Origin: a virus
Length of the DNA stretch: 41,745 nucleotides
Virus record (IMG/VR): IMGVR_UViG_3300046003_006714
Span: 1-41,745 of that record
Reading direction: 5' to 3' (one strand)
In this document: piece after piece, positions 13,146-21,718 of the stretch
Numbering within the stretch: position 1 is the first letter of the stretch
Layout: the number at the start of each line of letters is the position of its first letter
Program-made: the position numbers and the translations under genes
Notes under the pieces: model-generated
What the model was told of the DNA's origin: nothing
Databases searched by the model: none
What the model saw: the letters and a program-made list of their open reading frames with translations, nothing else

Positions 13146-13508
13146 TCACAATGTCCCGGCACCTTGAGCACCCGTCCCCGTGCGTCACGGTATTGCACAA
13201 AAATCAGGCAACGTCGTAGAATCGCGCGCAGGGACCACAGGCGATGCTGATCGCCTCGTGCCCGGAATCTCCGTCGAACGTCATCGGATACAGGCAGAGG
13301 CCGACCGTTGAAGCTGTTGACGGGGAAGGTGTCTTCAAACGAAGGCCACCACCCACATAACACCCCCGCCGAGAAGGGCACACGGGGTATTTGGCAAACC
13401 CGGGGCTTCGGCCCCGGGCGCGCCTCCTACTCGCAGTGGCCACCAGTTGTTTGTGAAGCGCAAGTAACTCCCCGGGCGGGGGACATCAGTCCAGCCACCA
13501 TCCCAAGC
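13146..13508 (+). other. Non-coding leader between early and late genes
   Basis: About 360 bases without a convincing gene. A weak promoter candidate is TTGCAC (13193-13198), 18 bases, TAGAAT (13217-13222, five of six consensus). Downstream is a very stable hairpin, 13399-13418, with 8-bp GC arms and a TTCG tetraloop but no T-run. In lambda-like phages the late promoter, the Q site and a pause or terminator lie here. A plus-strand frame at 13308-13577 overlaps the tRNA and is not accepted. Confidence 0.45.
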
Positions 13509-13535
13509 AAAGCCACCCACGCGGTGGCTTTCTCA
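13509..13535 (+). terminator. Intrinsic terminator before the tRNA
   Basis: AAAGCCACC / GGTGGCTTT, nine-base arms with a 5-base loop (13509-13531), followed by a T-rich stretch. Could stop leader transcription unless the late antiterminator is present. Confidence 0.6.
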
Positions 13536-13539
13536 TTTC

Positions 13540-13615
13540 TGCGCGGTAGCTCAGCAGGTAGAGCACCGGCCCGATAAGCCGTAGGTCGCTGGTTCAAGCC
13601 CAGCTCGCGCAACCA
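13540..13615 (+). tRNA. tRNA-Ile (GAT anticodon), CCA encoded, C33 instead of U33
   Basis: A complete cloverleaf can be folded. The acceptor stem is seven pairs (13540-13546 with 13605-13611, including one G-U), the D stem GCTC/GAGC, the anticodon stem 13566-13570 with 13578-13582 (outermost pair mismatched), the T stem GCTGG/CCAGC with loop TTCAAGC, discriminator A and CCA at 13613-13615. The anticodon loop is CCGATAA, giving anticodon GAT (13573-13575), Ile. The base before it is C where tRNAs have an almost invariant U33. ATC is common in this phage. No repeat suggesting an attachment site is seen around it. Confidence 0.85.
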
Positions 13616-13675
13616 CTTCCCCGTCACGGCAAGGGCTCCCGCCGCCAGCCACGGCTCACCACCAACGAGGTTCAC

Positions 13676-13966
13676 ATGGCCTGTTCGAAGCGTTCCCTCC
13701 TGATGTCGCTCTGCTTGGGCGTCGCCGCCGCATTCACCGCCACCTGGCGCACCGTGAGCGATGCCGCCCACCAGGTTCATGCCCTGTACTGCCGAGCGGC
13801 CGACTGGGTGATCGAGCGCGTGGCCACCGCCGCCGGCAAGGCCCAGCCCATGGAAGCGCCCCGCGCCGCCGTGCTGCTGGTCCAGGCCAAGGCCTTCGTG
13901 CTGCGCCTGGCCAAGCGAGAGACCCCCCGCGTGATGCCGGGCTGGCGGATGTGTCCATCGACCTGA
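13676..13966 (+). CDS. Small membrane-anchored hypothetical protein (96 aa)
   Basis: An N-terminal hydrophobic helix (about residues 7-22) after Met-Ala-Cys-Ser-Lys-Arg suggests an anchor or uncleaved signal; the remainder is helical and basic. A GAGG ribosome site lies about seven bases before the ATG. The gene stands alone between the tRNA and a strong terminator, so it could be made in the lysogen or early in the late phase. No family is recognised. Confidence 0.6.
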   Translation: MACSKRSLLMSLCLGVAAAFTATWRTVSDAAHQVHALYCRAADWVIERVATAAGKAQPMEAPRAAVLLVQAKAFVLRLAKRETPRVMPGWRMCPST

Positions 13967-13985
13967 TCACGCTGTCACGCACTGG

Positions 13986-14009
13986 AAGGGCCCCCCACGG
14001 GGCCCTTTT
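13986..14009 (+). terminator. Strong intrinsic terminator
   Basis: AAGGGCCCC / GGGGCCCTT, nine-base arms, four-base loop, then TT. Follows the gene at 13676-13966. Confidence 0.85.
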
Positions 14010-14258
14010 CCATTGGGCCCACTCGGACCCAGCGGAAAAGGATCTCTCCAGAAAACCAGCAGCAAACGCCGCCCACCACCCGGCCGTCACATGCCCGCCA
14101 GGGCTGGCCATCTTGGGCGGCGTGCTCCGGCATAGCGGAACCCTGCCGGCGACCAAGAGCCGCAGCCCATCACGTAGAACAGCGCAGCCACCTCCAACCA
14201 GGCAATGCGGGCGGGGATGGGCACCCAAGATCACGTTGCCATTGGCCGCAAGGCCTTC

Positions 14259-14286
14259 AACCCCCGGTGACCACCCGGGTTTTTTC
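14259..14286 (+). terminator. Intrinsic terminator before the late genes
   Basis: AACCC / GGGTT stem with an inner three-pair helix and small internal loop, followed by six T residues. Ends only 14 bases before the next ATG, so it separates or modulates late gene expression. Confidence 0.65.
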
Positions 14287-14299
14287 CAAGGATCCAGCG

Positions 14300-14503
14300 A
14301 TGACCAAGTCCGTTCGCATTGAGAACGCCGACACCAGCTCCTACAAGGTGGTGGTGAAGGTCGAGGTGAAGAACGCTGCCGGCGAGTGGGTGCCCGCCGA
14401 TCCCGCCATCGGCCAGGACCAGCGCCTGGATTACCCGACCCAGATGCTCACCGCCGGCATCCACAGCCATCGCCGCCTGGTGATCGAGGAAGCCCCGGAG
14501 TAA
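14300..14503 (+). CDS. Small beta-rich hypothetical protein (67 aa)
   Basis: AAGGA lies about nine bases before the ATG at 14300 (an upstream ATG at 14267 is inside the terminator). The product is a compact series of strands (Ser-Val-Arg-Ile-Glu-Asn, Val-Val-Val-Lys-Val-Glu-Val) and ends acidic. A small beta-sandwich protein is likely; function is unknown. First gene of the late block. Confidence 0.65.
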   Translation: MTKSVRIENADTSSYKVVVKVEVKNAAGEWVPADPAIGQDQRLDYPTQMLTAGIHSHRRLVIEEAPE

Positions 14504-14505
14504 CC

Positions 14506-14712
14506 ATGCTCCTGCTTCCGCACCAGCAGCGCGTCGTCGAAGAGCACGCCGAGCTCGCCGACCGCCTCCAGAAGCTCACCGCCTTCCTGGACACGCCCAC
14601 GTTCGATGCGCTGCCCAAGGACGAGCGCCACCGCATGGTCCAGCAGCGCATGCTCATGAGCCTTCTGGCCATGACATTGAAGGCGCGCATCGACGCGTTC
14701 GAGGAACTGTGA
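14506..14712 (+). CDS. Small helical phage protein, crAss001_48-like
   Basis: Residues 6-66 show the pattern of a family common in phages: Gln-Arg-Val-Val-Glu-Glu, Glu-Leu-Ala-Asp-Arg-Leu-Gln-Lys-Leu-Thr-Ala-Phe-Leu, then Gln-Gln-Arg-Met and a final Arg-Ile-Asp-Ala-Phe. The family, known as crAss001_48-related, has no known role. Start is two bases after the previous stop. Its TGA overlaps the GTG start of the small terminase. Confidence 0.65.
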   Translation: MLLLPHQQRVVEEHAELADRLQKLTAFLDTPTFDALPKDERHRMVQQRMLMSLLAMTLKARIDAFEEL

Positions 14713-15500
14713 AACCGGCCAAAAAGCCCGCCGTTGCACAAAAAGTAGGCAGAACCGGCGGCCACAAGGCAAAAGTCCAGGAGCTCGCAGCACCAGGACC
14801 CGAAGAATCGGCGCTGACGCCAAAGCAAGCCGCCTTCGTCGCTGAGTACCTGATCGACCTCAACGCGACACAGGCTGCGATCCGGGCCGGTTACAGCGCC
14901 AAGACCGCGCCGGAACAGGCCAGCCGGCTGTTAGCGAATGTCAAGGTAGCAGCCGAGCTCCAGAAAGCCATCGCGGCGCGCGCCGAGCGCACCGACATCA
15001 GTGCTGACCGTGTGGTGAAGGAAGCCTGGTCGATCCTGACCGCGGACCCGCGCGAGTTCATGGAGTACCGCATCGGCTGCTGCCGCTACTGCTGGGGCAA
15101 GGACCACCGCTACCAGCGCACCGCCGCCGAGTTCGAGAGCGCGGAGACTGCCTACGCGACATATTGCGAGGCACAGATCGATGCTGGCAAACCCATCGCT
15201 GGCGAGTTCGATCCGAAGGGCGGCATCGGCTTCAACGCGACGCGTGCGCCGAACCCTGAATGCCCGGAGTGCTTCGGCGAAGGCACCGGCCGCACGGTGT
15301 TCAAGGACACCAGCAAGGTCAGCAAGGCGGCTGCCAGCCTGTTCGCTGGCGTGAAGGAAACCAAGGAAGGGCTGGAGATCCGGTTGCACAGCAAGGACGC
15401 CGCCATGGACAAGATGTTCCGGCACCTCGGTCTGTACAACGACAAGATCGAGCTCACCATGCCTAAGGTCCGCATCAAGGACTTCACTGGCAAGAGCTGA
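14709..15500 (+). CDS. terS: Terminase small subunit
   Basis: Residues 36-95 match the Terminase_2 type: Leu-Thr-Pro-Lys-Gln-Ala-Ala-Phe-Val-Ala-Glu-Tyr-Leu, Asn-Ala-Thr-Gln-Ala-Ala-Ile-Arg-Ala-Gly-Tyr-Ser, and Ala-Ser-Arg-Leu-Leu-Ala-Asn, a helix-turn-helix that binds the packaging site. It starts with GTG overlapping the previous stop. The middle (about residues 122-200) contains two Cys-x2-Cys pairs (Cys-Arg-Tyr-Cys and Cys-Pro-Glu-Cys) and could bind zinc, making the protein, at 263 residues, longer than the usual 150-180. Confidence 0.9.
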   Translation: MKPAKKPAVAQKVGRTGGHKAKVQELAAPGPEESALTPKQAAFVAEYLIDLNATQAAIRAGYSAKTAPEQASRLLANVKVAAELQKAIAARAERTDISADRVVKEAWSILTADPREFMEYRIGCCRYCWGKDHRYQRTAAEFESAETAYATYCEAQIDAGKPIAGEFDPKGGIGFNATRAPNPECPECFGEGTGRTVFKDTSKVSKAAASLFAGVKETKEGLEIRLHSKDAAMDKMFRHLGLYNDKIELTMPKVRIKDFTGKS

Positions 15501-15607
15501 GATGCTGCAAAAGTTCTCAGCGCACCGCTGCCAGGTGCCGAAAATCGCGGGCCGAGACCATCGGCGCGCTGGTGCATGTAGCTCGATGGTTCTCAAAGCG
15601 GCTCGAA

Positions 15608-17095
15608 ATGGCTGAAATCGAGTTCGCCTACAAGCCGCAGGGCCCCACGGTTGAGCAGTACATCCTCAGCCGGTCGCAGCGAACCATCATCACGGGCCCG
15701 CTGGGCTCATCGAAAACCAACGGGAGCTGCTGGAAGTCGTTCCGCGTGATGATCGAGCAGGAGCCCGATTCCGACGGCGTGCGGCGCACGCGCGGCCTGG
15801 CGGTGCGCAACACCTACCCGGACCTCTTCAGCACCACGATCAAGGACTGGCTGGAGATGTTCGGGGATCTCGGCAAGTTCCACAAAGGTGGACTGGAGCC
15901 GCCCACGCACCGCCTGAAGTTCAAGCTCGACGACGGCACCACGGTGGATGCCGAGATGGTGTTCCTGGCCCTGGACCGCCCCGATCACGTGAAGAAGCTG
16001 CGCGGCCTGCAGCTCACCTTCGCCTGGCTCAACGAGGTCAAGGAACTGCTGTTCACCATCCTGGAGATGGTCGACCTCCGCATCGGCCGCTTCCCGCAGA
16101 ACCCGACCTGGTACGGCATGTTCGGCGACACCAACGCGCCGGACACAGACCACTGGCTCTACCGCCTGGCCGAAGAGCTGCATCCCGAGGGCTGGACCTT
16201 CCTCAAGCAGCCCGGTGGCCTGATCCGCAGGTCCCCCGACGCGCCGTGGGAGCTCAACCCGCTGGCCGAGAACCTGAACAACCTGCCCGATGGCTACTAC
16301 GTCAAGGGCGCCCAGGGCAAGACCGAGAGCTGGATCAAGGTCAACCTGGCCAACGAATACGGGTTCGTGGCCGACGGCAAGCCGGTGTGGCCCGACTACC
16401 GCGACAGCGTGCACTGCAAGTCCTTCGATCTCATCAAGGGCCTGCCGGTGCACATCGGTCTGGACTTCGGTCTCACCCCGGCCGCCATCTTCGGCCAACG
16501 CACTCTCATCGGGCAGTGGCGCTGGCGTCACGAGCTGGTGACCACCGACACCGGCGTGATCCGCTTTGCCAACGAGCTGAAGAAGTTCATCCAGGAGAAC
16601 CTGGCCGGCTACAAGATCGGCCGCATCACCGGTGACCCATCGGGCGACCAGCGCCAGGTCGGCGACAAGGACGAGCGCACGGTGTTCCAGCTCCTGGAAG
16701 CCAACGGCATCACGGCCGAACCAGCGCACACCAACGACTTTGCTATCCGGTCCGAAGCGGTTGCCAACCCGCTGCGTCGAATGATCGACGGCGAGCCCGG
16801 CTTCCTGCTGCACCCCGACCTCAAGGTCACCCGCAAGGGAATGCAGGGCGCCTACAAGTTCCGCCGCATGCAGGTGGCGGGCGAGGAGCGCTACCGCGAT
16901 GTGCCGGAGAAGAACGCGCAATCCCACCCCTGCGAGGCTGGCCAGTACCTGATGCTGGGCGGTGGCGAGGGTGTGGCAGCGATTGAGACGCACAGCGAAG
17001 AGAAAGCCGCCGACGCCGAGGCCTACCGGGCACAGCGTGGCCTGGCCACCTCAGACGACGCCAAGGCGTTTCGCCGCAACAGAGGCAGACGATGA
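15608..17095 (+). CDS. terL: Terminase large subunit
   Basis: ATPase and nuclease that packages DNA through the portal. Walker A is Gly30-Pro-Leu-Gly-Ser-Ser-Lys-Thr37; Walker B lies around residue 130 (Leu-Thr-Phe-Ala-Trp-Leu-Asn-Glu), and the nuclease half starts near Gly-Leu-Asp-Phe-Gly-Leu-Thr-Pro with Gly-Asp-Pro-Ser-Gly-Asp later. 495 residues from ATG 15608; a GTG at 15572 would add 12 residues, neither has a strong ribosome site, and Met-Ala-Glu-Ile-Glu looks like the natural start. The frame ends in an ATGA overlap with the portal gene. 15501-15607 holds no gene. Confidence 0.9.
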   Translation: MAEIEFAYKPQGPTVEQYILSRSQRTIITGPLGSSKTNGSCWKSFRVMIEQEPDSDGVRRTRGLAVRNTYPDLFSTTIKDWLEMFGDLGKFHKGGLEPPTHRLKFKLDDGTTVDAEMVFLALDRPDHVKKLRGLQLTFAWLNEVKELLFTILEMVDLRIGRFPQNPTWYGMFGDTNAPDTDHWLYRLAEELHPEGWTFLKQPGGLIRRSPDAPWELNPLAENLNNLPDGYYVKGAQGKTESWIKVNLANEYGFVADGKPVWPDYRDSVHCKSFDLIKGLPVHIGLDFGLTPAAIFGQRTLIGQWRWRHELVTTDTGVIRFANELKKFIQENLAGYKIGRITGDPSGDQRQVGDKDERTVFQLLEANGITAEPAHTNDFAIRSEAVANPLRRMIDGEPGFLLHPDLKVTRKGMQGAYKFRRMQVAGEERYRDVPEKNAQSHPCEAGQYLMLGGGEGVAAIETHSEEKAADAEAYRAQRGLATSDDAKAFRRNRGRR

Positions 17096-19239
17096 TCATC
17101 AAACCGACACCGCAATACGATGACCGCGCCGGGGATCTGTCCCGCGATCACGCCGGCGCCGGTGCGTTCAGCATCTACGCCCTGGAGCGGATGCTGCGCG
17201 ACTGCATGGAACAGCCGGACTGGCGCCTGCGCGCTGCGGTGTGCGCCGCCTACTACGACGGCAAGCAGTTGAGCGAGCTGCAGCGCTGGCACATCCGCGA
17301 GGCGGATCTGGAGGAGCGCGCCGTCAACCTGATCCGGCCCGTGATCAACAGTGTGCTCGGCCAGGAAGCCCGCAGCCGCACCGACGTGAAGATCGAAGCC
17401 GACGACGACGCCGACTCCGATGTTGCCGAGGTCATGAGCTACCGCCTGAAAGAACTCGAGCGCGAGTCCAGCGCGCACATGGCGGTGAGTGAGGCCTACG
17501 CATCCATGGTGAAGAAAGGTCTGGGCTGGGTCTACGTGGGCCGCAACAGCGACCCGCTTGACTACCCCTACCGTGCGGAGAGCGTGCCCATCGACGAGAT
17601 CTGGTGGGACTGGCGCGGCCAGCGCGGCGTCACCCTCAAGGAAGGTTGCCGCTGGCTGGTGCGCCAGCGCATGGTCGACCTCGACGAGCTCGAAGCCGGC
17701 ATGCCCGAGCACGCCGCTGTCTTGCGCATGTGCGTCAACGGCTGGGAGAACTTCCTGGATGACGACGGCAACATCCTGGGCAAGCCGGAGACCCCCGCGC
17801 TGGAGCAGGCCTACGCGAACGAGAGCCGCTTCAACCTCACGGTGAAGAAGTGGGACTGGGTGGATGCCGCCCGCAAGATGCTCAAGCTCTATGAGGTCTG
17901 GTACCGCGTGCCCGCCCAGGTGGTGGTGCTGCACATGAGCCCGACGCGGCGCGTGCAGTACGACCCCAACGACCGCCGCCATGTCGAGGCAGTGTCGCGT
18001 GGCCTGGTGAAGATCAGCAAGGGCATCACGTCCCAGGTGCGCCGCGCGCTGTACGCCGGCCCGCACCGCCTCTACGACGAGGCCACCAAGAAGCGCAACT
18101 TCCCCTACATCCCGTTCTTCGCCTTCCGCGACGACGAGGACAAGAGCCCGTATGGCCTGATCGATGGCATGGTGGCGCCACAGGACGAGTACAACGAACG
18201 CCGCCTGCGCATCCAGTGGATGCTCAAGGCCCGCCAGGTGCAGATGGACAGCGACGCGCTGGATCCGAAGTACAACTCGATCGCCGACGTCGAGCAGAAC
18301 GCGATGCGCCCCGACTTCATGGCCATCACCAACCCGAACCGGATCAACCGCAACAACGTCGCCATCAAGATCGCCAACGACCTGGCCATGCAGCCGGAGC
18401 AGTTCACGGTGATGGCCGACAGCAAGCAGCTCATCCAGGACACGGCCGGCCGCTACGCCTCGCAGCTCGGCAACAAGCCCGCCGGTGTCACCTCCGGCAT
18501 CGCCAACAGCCTGCTGATCGAGCAGGGCGAGCAGTCCATGGGCGAGATGAACGACAACTACAGCACGGCCCGTCGCTCCGTGTTCGAGCAGGCCGTGGAC
18601 GAGATCATTGCCGACCACCGCGAGCAGAACCTGGCCGTGCCCATCGGCGCCGGCAAGACGCGCCGAGTGGTCGTGCTCAATCAGTGGAGCCCCGAGGGCA
18701 AGCCGGTCAACAGCGTGGCAGACGCCCACATCAAGACCGCGCTGGCTGAGGTGCCGAACACGCCGGCGTACCGCCAGCAGAGCCAGCAGCAGGTCGCCCA
18801 GATCATCCAGGCCCTGGGCAACAACCCGCAGGCCGTGGCTGTCCTGGCACCTGCCTACGTGGAGAGCACGTCGCTCAACAACCGCCAGCAGGTCGCCGAC
18901 GATCTGCGCCGCGTCTCTGGCCTGCCGATGCCCGGCGACAAAGAAGGCCAGGCGCAAGCCGAAGCCCAGCAGACCGCGATGCAGGCCGAGCAGCAGCAGC
19001 ATGCGCGTGCGCTCGCCCAGGCCACGCTGGACGAGAAGGTGGCCAGCGCCGAGCGGCACCGCGCCACTGCCCGTAAGGCAACCGCCGATGCCCAGTTGGT
19101 CGAGGGCCGCATCGTGGCTGGCCAGGTGCCTGCCGAGGTCGACAAGACCATCGCTGAGACCGCGCAAATCCTCGCACCGGAACCCGAGCCGGACGAAGAC
19201 CAGTTGATCGAGGACGCGCTGGCCGAAGCCAGCAACTGA
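17092..19239 (+). CDS. Portal protein, P22-like
   Basis: The 715-residue product fits the large P22-type portal family: Tyr-Tyr-Asp-Gly-Lys-Gln-Leu near residue 55, Arg-Pro-Val-Ile-Asn-Ser-Val-Leu-Gly at about 83, Asp-Glu-Ile-Trp-Trp-Asp-Trp near 168, Arg-Asn-Phe-Pro-Tyr-Ile-Pro-Phe-Phe-Ala-Phe at about 340 and a long Gln/Ala-rich helical C-terminus (from about 555) like the barrel of P22 gp1. Twelve copies form the DNA gate. Followed by a strong terminator. The opposite strand holds a similarly long open frame that is only a shadow. Confidence 0.92.
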   Translation: MIIKPTPQYDDRAGDLSRDHAGAGAFSIYALERMLRDCMEQPDWRLRAAVCAAYYDGKQLSELQRWHIREADLEERAVNLIRPVINSVLGQEARSRTDVKIEADDDADSDVAEVMSYRLKELERESSAHMAVSEAYASMVKKGLGWVYVGRNSDPLDYPYRAESVPIDEIWWDWRGQRGVTLKEGCRWLVRQRMVDLDELEAGMPEHAAVLRMCVNGWENFLDDDGNILGKPETPALEQAYANESRFNLTVKKWDWVDAARKMLKLYEVWYRVPAQVVVLHMSPTRRVQYDPNDRRHVEAVSRGLVKISKGITSQVRRALYAGPHRLYDEATKKRNFPYIPFFAFRDDEDKSPYGLIDGMVAPQDEYNERRLRIQWMLKARQVQMDSDALDPKYNSIADVEQNAMRPDFMAITNPNRINRNNVAIKIANDLAMQPEQFTVMADSKQLIQDTAGRYASQLGNKPAGVTSGIANSLLIEQGEQSMGEMNDNYSTARRSVFEQAVDEIIADHREQNLAVPIGAGKTRRVVVLNQWSPEGKPVNSVADAHIKTALAEVPNTPAYRQQSQQQVAQIIQALGNNPQAVAVLAPAYVESTSLNNRQQVADDLRRVSGLPMPGDKEGQAQAEAQQTAMQAEQQQHARALAQATLDEKVASAERHRATARKATADAQLVEGRIVAGQVPAEVDKTIAETAQILAPEPEPDEDQLIEDALAEASN

Positions 19240-19262
19240 GCCTCACCCCCATCAGATGACAG

Positions 19263-19285
19263 AAGCCCGCCTCGCGCGGGCTTTT
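19263..19285 (+). terminator. Intrinsic terminator after the portal
   Basis: AAGCCCGC / GCGGGCTT, eight-base arms and a five-base loop, followed by TT. The rest of the 197-base gap (19286-19436) has a further inverted repeat (CACCCAG ... CTGGGTG) and no gene. Confidence 0.8.
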
Positions 19286-19436
19286 GCATTTGCGCCACCC
19301 CGCAGAGCTGCCGACCTGCGGGCGTGTGTATCCACCGGCGCGCCACCCAGAACGAATCGTCCACGCCCTGGGTGTGTTTCAAGGACGGCGGCCGCAAGGC
19401 CTCGGTGATCGACCGTAAACGATGAAGGAGAGAGCA

Positions 19437-20381
19437 GTGGATCCAGAGAACCAGCACCCAGCCTTTGACCCTGATGAGCAGGCCATCCTGAGCGAACTTC
19501 GCCCCGAAGAAGAGCCGCACCTGCAAGCCGACGAGGAAGGCAACACGCCCAACAGCGAGCCCAACCCCGCCGACGCGTCGACCACGCCTGACCTCAGCGC
19601 AGCGCCCGCTCCTGCACCCGCAGAAGCACCTGCACCTGCACCCGCCCCAGCGGCCGAAGCCCCAGCGCCTGCACCCGCAGCCGCTGCGCCGGCACCTGCC
19701 GCACCGCCCGCCGAACAGCCCAAGCCGCAAGGCGACACCCGGGCTGCACTGCGAGCCGCGCGAACCGCCGAGAGGCGCCTGCGCGACGAGAACGAGCGGC
19801 TGCAGCGTGAGCTGGAGGACGCCCGCCAAGGCAAGAAGCCGGTCGACACCCGCATCACGGATGAGGAGCTGGAGCAGCTCGAACAGGACTTCCCACTGCA
19901 GGCCAAGCTGGTCCGCCATCAGCGAGAGCTCGAACAGCAGATCGCAGCCGCGCGCCCCGCCGCGCCGCCATCGACCGAGTTCGAAGCGCCGAGTTACCGC
20001 CCTGAAGTTCAGGAGGTGATCGACAGCGTGCCCGACCTGGTGGCATGGCAGTACGACCCCAACGCTCAGGACCGCTTTCAGCGCGCCGTTGAATACGACA
20101 AGGCGCTGCTCGTGGACCCCGACTGGAAAGGCCGCACGCCCGCCGAGCGCTTCGCTGAAGCCGTCGAACGGACCAAGCGCGCATTTGGCACCGCACCGGC
20201 ACCCGCGCCAGCTCCTTCCGCACAACCCCAACTCGATCCTGCCGCCGCCCTGGCTGCTGCTCCGGCCTCTGGCCCCAAGAGCATCAGCGACTTCAGGGGT
20301 GGCGGCCCCGCCGCACCACCCGAACGCGACTTCTCGGCGATGTCGGATGAAGAAATCCTGGCATCGCTGACGCCGTCGTGA
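19437..20381 (+). CDS. Scaffold protein (putative), with Ala-Pro repeat linker
   Basis: Starts with GTG at 19437, six bases after AAGGAG; the upstream in-frame ATG at 19422 contains that same ribosome site, which decides for GTG. The 314-residue product is acidic at the N-terminus, then a low-complexity run of Ala-Pro and Ala-Pro-Glu (about residues 45-100), a coiled coil (about 105-140), and a helical C-terminus (with Ser-Asp-Glu-Glu-Ile-Leu at its end). Placement between portal and major capsid protein and this composition fit a scaffold that directs capsid assembly and is later removed. Confidence 0.75.
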   Translation: MDPENQHPAFDPDEQAILSELRPEEEPHLQADEEGNTPNSEPNPADASTTPDLSAAPAPAPAEAPAPAPAPAAEAPAPAPAAAAPAPAAPPAEQPKPQGDTRAALRAARTAERRLRDENERLQRELEDARQGKKPVDTRITDEELEQLEQDFPLQAKLVRHQRELEQQIAAARPAAPPSTEFEAPSYRPEVQEVIDSVPDLVAWQYDPNAQDRFQRAVEYDKALLVDPDWKGRTPAERFAEAVERTKRAFGTAPAPAPAPSAQPQLDPAAALAAAPASGPKSISDFRGGGPAAPPERDFSAMSDEEILASLTPS

Positions 20382-20410
20382 GCGGGAACACACCTCAATA
20401 GGAGTTTTCC

Positions 20411-21712
20411 ATGTCCACCACTTCCGTTCCGCGCGGCAACGCGCTGGCCAACAAGCAGTTCTCCAAGGCGCTGTCGGCCATGGCCGTGCGCCAGGCCACG
20501 CCGCTGGCTGCACTCACCGGGCCCATGCCCACCCACGACGCTGCGATGCGCAAGCTCAAGCAGCAGTCCACCACCGAGATGCCGGTGGTGCGAGTCGACG
20601 AGCTCTCCAAGGGCCCGGGCGACGTCGTGCAGCTCGACTGCGCACACGTCGTGAAGCTGCGCCCCGTCATGGGCGACCGCAACGCCGAAGGTATGGGCGC
20701 CGCGCTGAAGTACAGCACCAAGGACATCGTGCTCGACATGGCCACCATCCCGGTGTCCGCTGGCGGCAAGATGACCCAGCAGCGCACCCCGCACAGCATG
20801 CGCCTGAATGCGCTGGCCCAGTTGAAGCGCGGCATCCCCGCCTTCCGCTGGCAGCGTGCGCTGGCCATGCTGGCTGGCAGCCGCGGCAAGCAGGACGGCA
20901 CCGACTGGGTGCTGCCTCTGGCGACCGACCCCGACTTCGCCGAGATGATGGTGAACCCCATCAAGGCGCCGTCGTACAACCGTCACTTCGTGGTGAACGG
21001 CGTCAGCCTCACGCAGGGTGGTGCGCAGCTCGCATCGGTGGCTACCACCGACCGCATGCTGCTGTCGCACCTCGACGAGTTCTCGGCAATCTGGGATGAG
21101 ATGACCATCAAGATGGCGCCCATCCAGATCCCGGGCGACCCGGCCGCCGGCGATGACCCCATCAAGGGCATCCTGCTGGTGGACCCGCTGGTCTGGGACT
21201 CGATCGAGACCGACACCACGGCCAGCGGCAACCTGCGCAAGTACAAGGCCGACGCTATGGAGCGCGCCAAGTACGGCAGCCTGAGCAAGCATCCCTTGTT
21301 CAGCGGCTCGCCCATCCTGTGGAACGGTGTGCTGGTGCGCAAGATGCAGTACGCCATTCGCCACGATGCGGGCGACGTCGTGGCCCACGTCACGGCCGCA
21401 AACCGCCTGGCTGGCACCGAGACCAACGTGACGGTTGCCGCCGGCTTGAGCACCACCCACCAGATGGCTCGCTCGGTCTTCCTCGGCGCCCAGGCCCTCG
21501 GCATTGCATCTGGTGCGAACCAGACCAGTGAAGAGACCTACTCGCTGCTGGAGAACAAGACCAACTTCGGTCGCAACCTGGAGCTGGCCGGCGAAATCAT
21601 GGGCGTGGAAGACAAGCTGCGCTGGAGCCTGCCGAACGCCGATGGCGACCTCGAAGCCACCGACTTCGGCGTGGCCGTGATCGACAGCGTGGTGCGCAAG
21701 CGCAACGTGTGA
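20411..21712 (+). CDS. Major capsid protein, N4-gp56 family
   Basis: The 433-residue product has an N-terminal arm, and sequence features of the N4-gp56 group: Asp-Ala-Ala-Met-Arg-Lys-Leu, Lys-Tyr-Ser-Thr-Lys-Asp-Ile-Val-Leu-Asp, Thr-Pro-His-Ser-Met-Arg, Leu-Val-Asp-Pro-Leu-Val-Trp-Asp-Ser, and Phe-Leu-Gly-Ala-Gln-Ala-Leu-Gly-Ile-Ala-Ser-Gly, ending Phe-Gly-Val-Ala-Val-Ile-Asp-Ser-Val-Val. This is an HK97-fold shell protein. TAGGAG lies seven bases before ATG, and a terminator follows the stop, so it is set up for high expression. Confidence 0.9.
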   Translation: MSTTSVPRGNALANKQFSKALSAMAVRQATPLAALTGPMPTHDAAMRKLKQQSTTEMPVVRVDELSKGPGDVVQLDCAHVVKLRPVMGDRNAEGMGAALKYSTKDIVLDMATIPVSAGGKMTQQRTPHSMRLNALAQLKRGIPAFRWQRALAMLAGSRGKQDGTDWVLPLATDPDFAEMMVNPIKAPSYNRHFVVNGVSLTQGGAQLASVATTDRMLLSHLDEFSAIWDEMTIKMAPIQIPGDPAAGDDPIKGILLVDPLVWDSIETDTTASGNLRKYKADAMERAKYGSLSKHPLFSGSPILWNGVLVRKMQYAIRHDAGDVVAHVTAANRLAGTETNVTVAAGLSTTHQMARSVFLGAQALGIASGANQTSEETYSLLENKTNFGRNLELAGEIMGVEDKLRWSLPNADGDLEATDFGVAVIDSVVRKRNV

Positions 21713-21718
21713 TGACAC

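Larger units (their letters stand above)
13967..14299. other. Intergenic stretch with inverted repeats, no gene seen
   Basis: 333 bases without a supported gene on either strand. It begins with a terminator (13986-14009), holds a perfect 9-base inverted repeat (14067-14075 with 14114-14122, 38-base loop) and ends with a second terminator (14259-14286). A small structured RNA between two terminators is possible. Confidence 0.5.

Noticed and set aside
13308-13577. Plus-strand frame of 89 codons
   Set aside because: Runs through the tetraloop hairpin, terminator and the tRNA.
17023-19167. Minus-strand frame of 714 codons
   Set aside because: Exact shadow of the portal gene; His/Val/Leu-rich composition typical of antisense frames in GC-rich DNA.
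20078-21718. Minus-strand frame of 546 codons
   Set aside because: Shadow of scaffold and major capsid genes.
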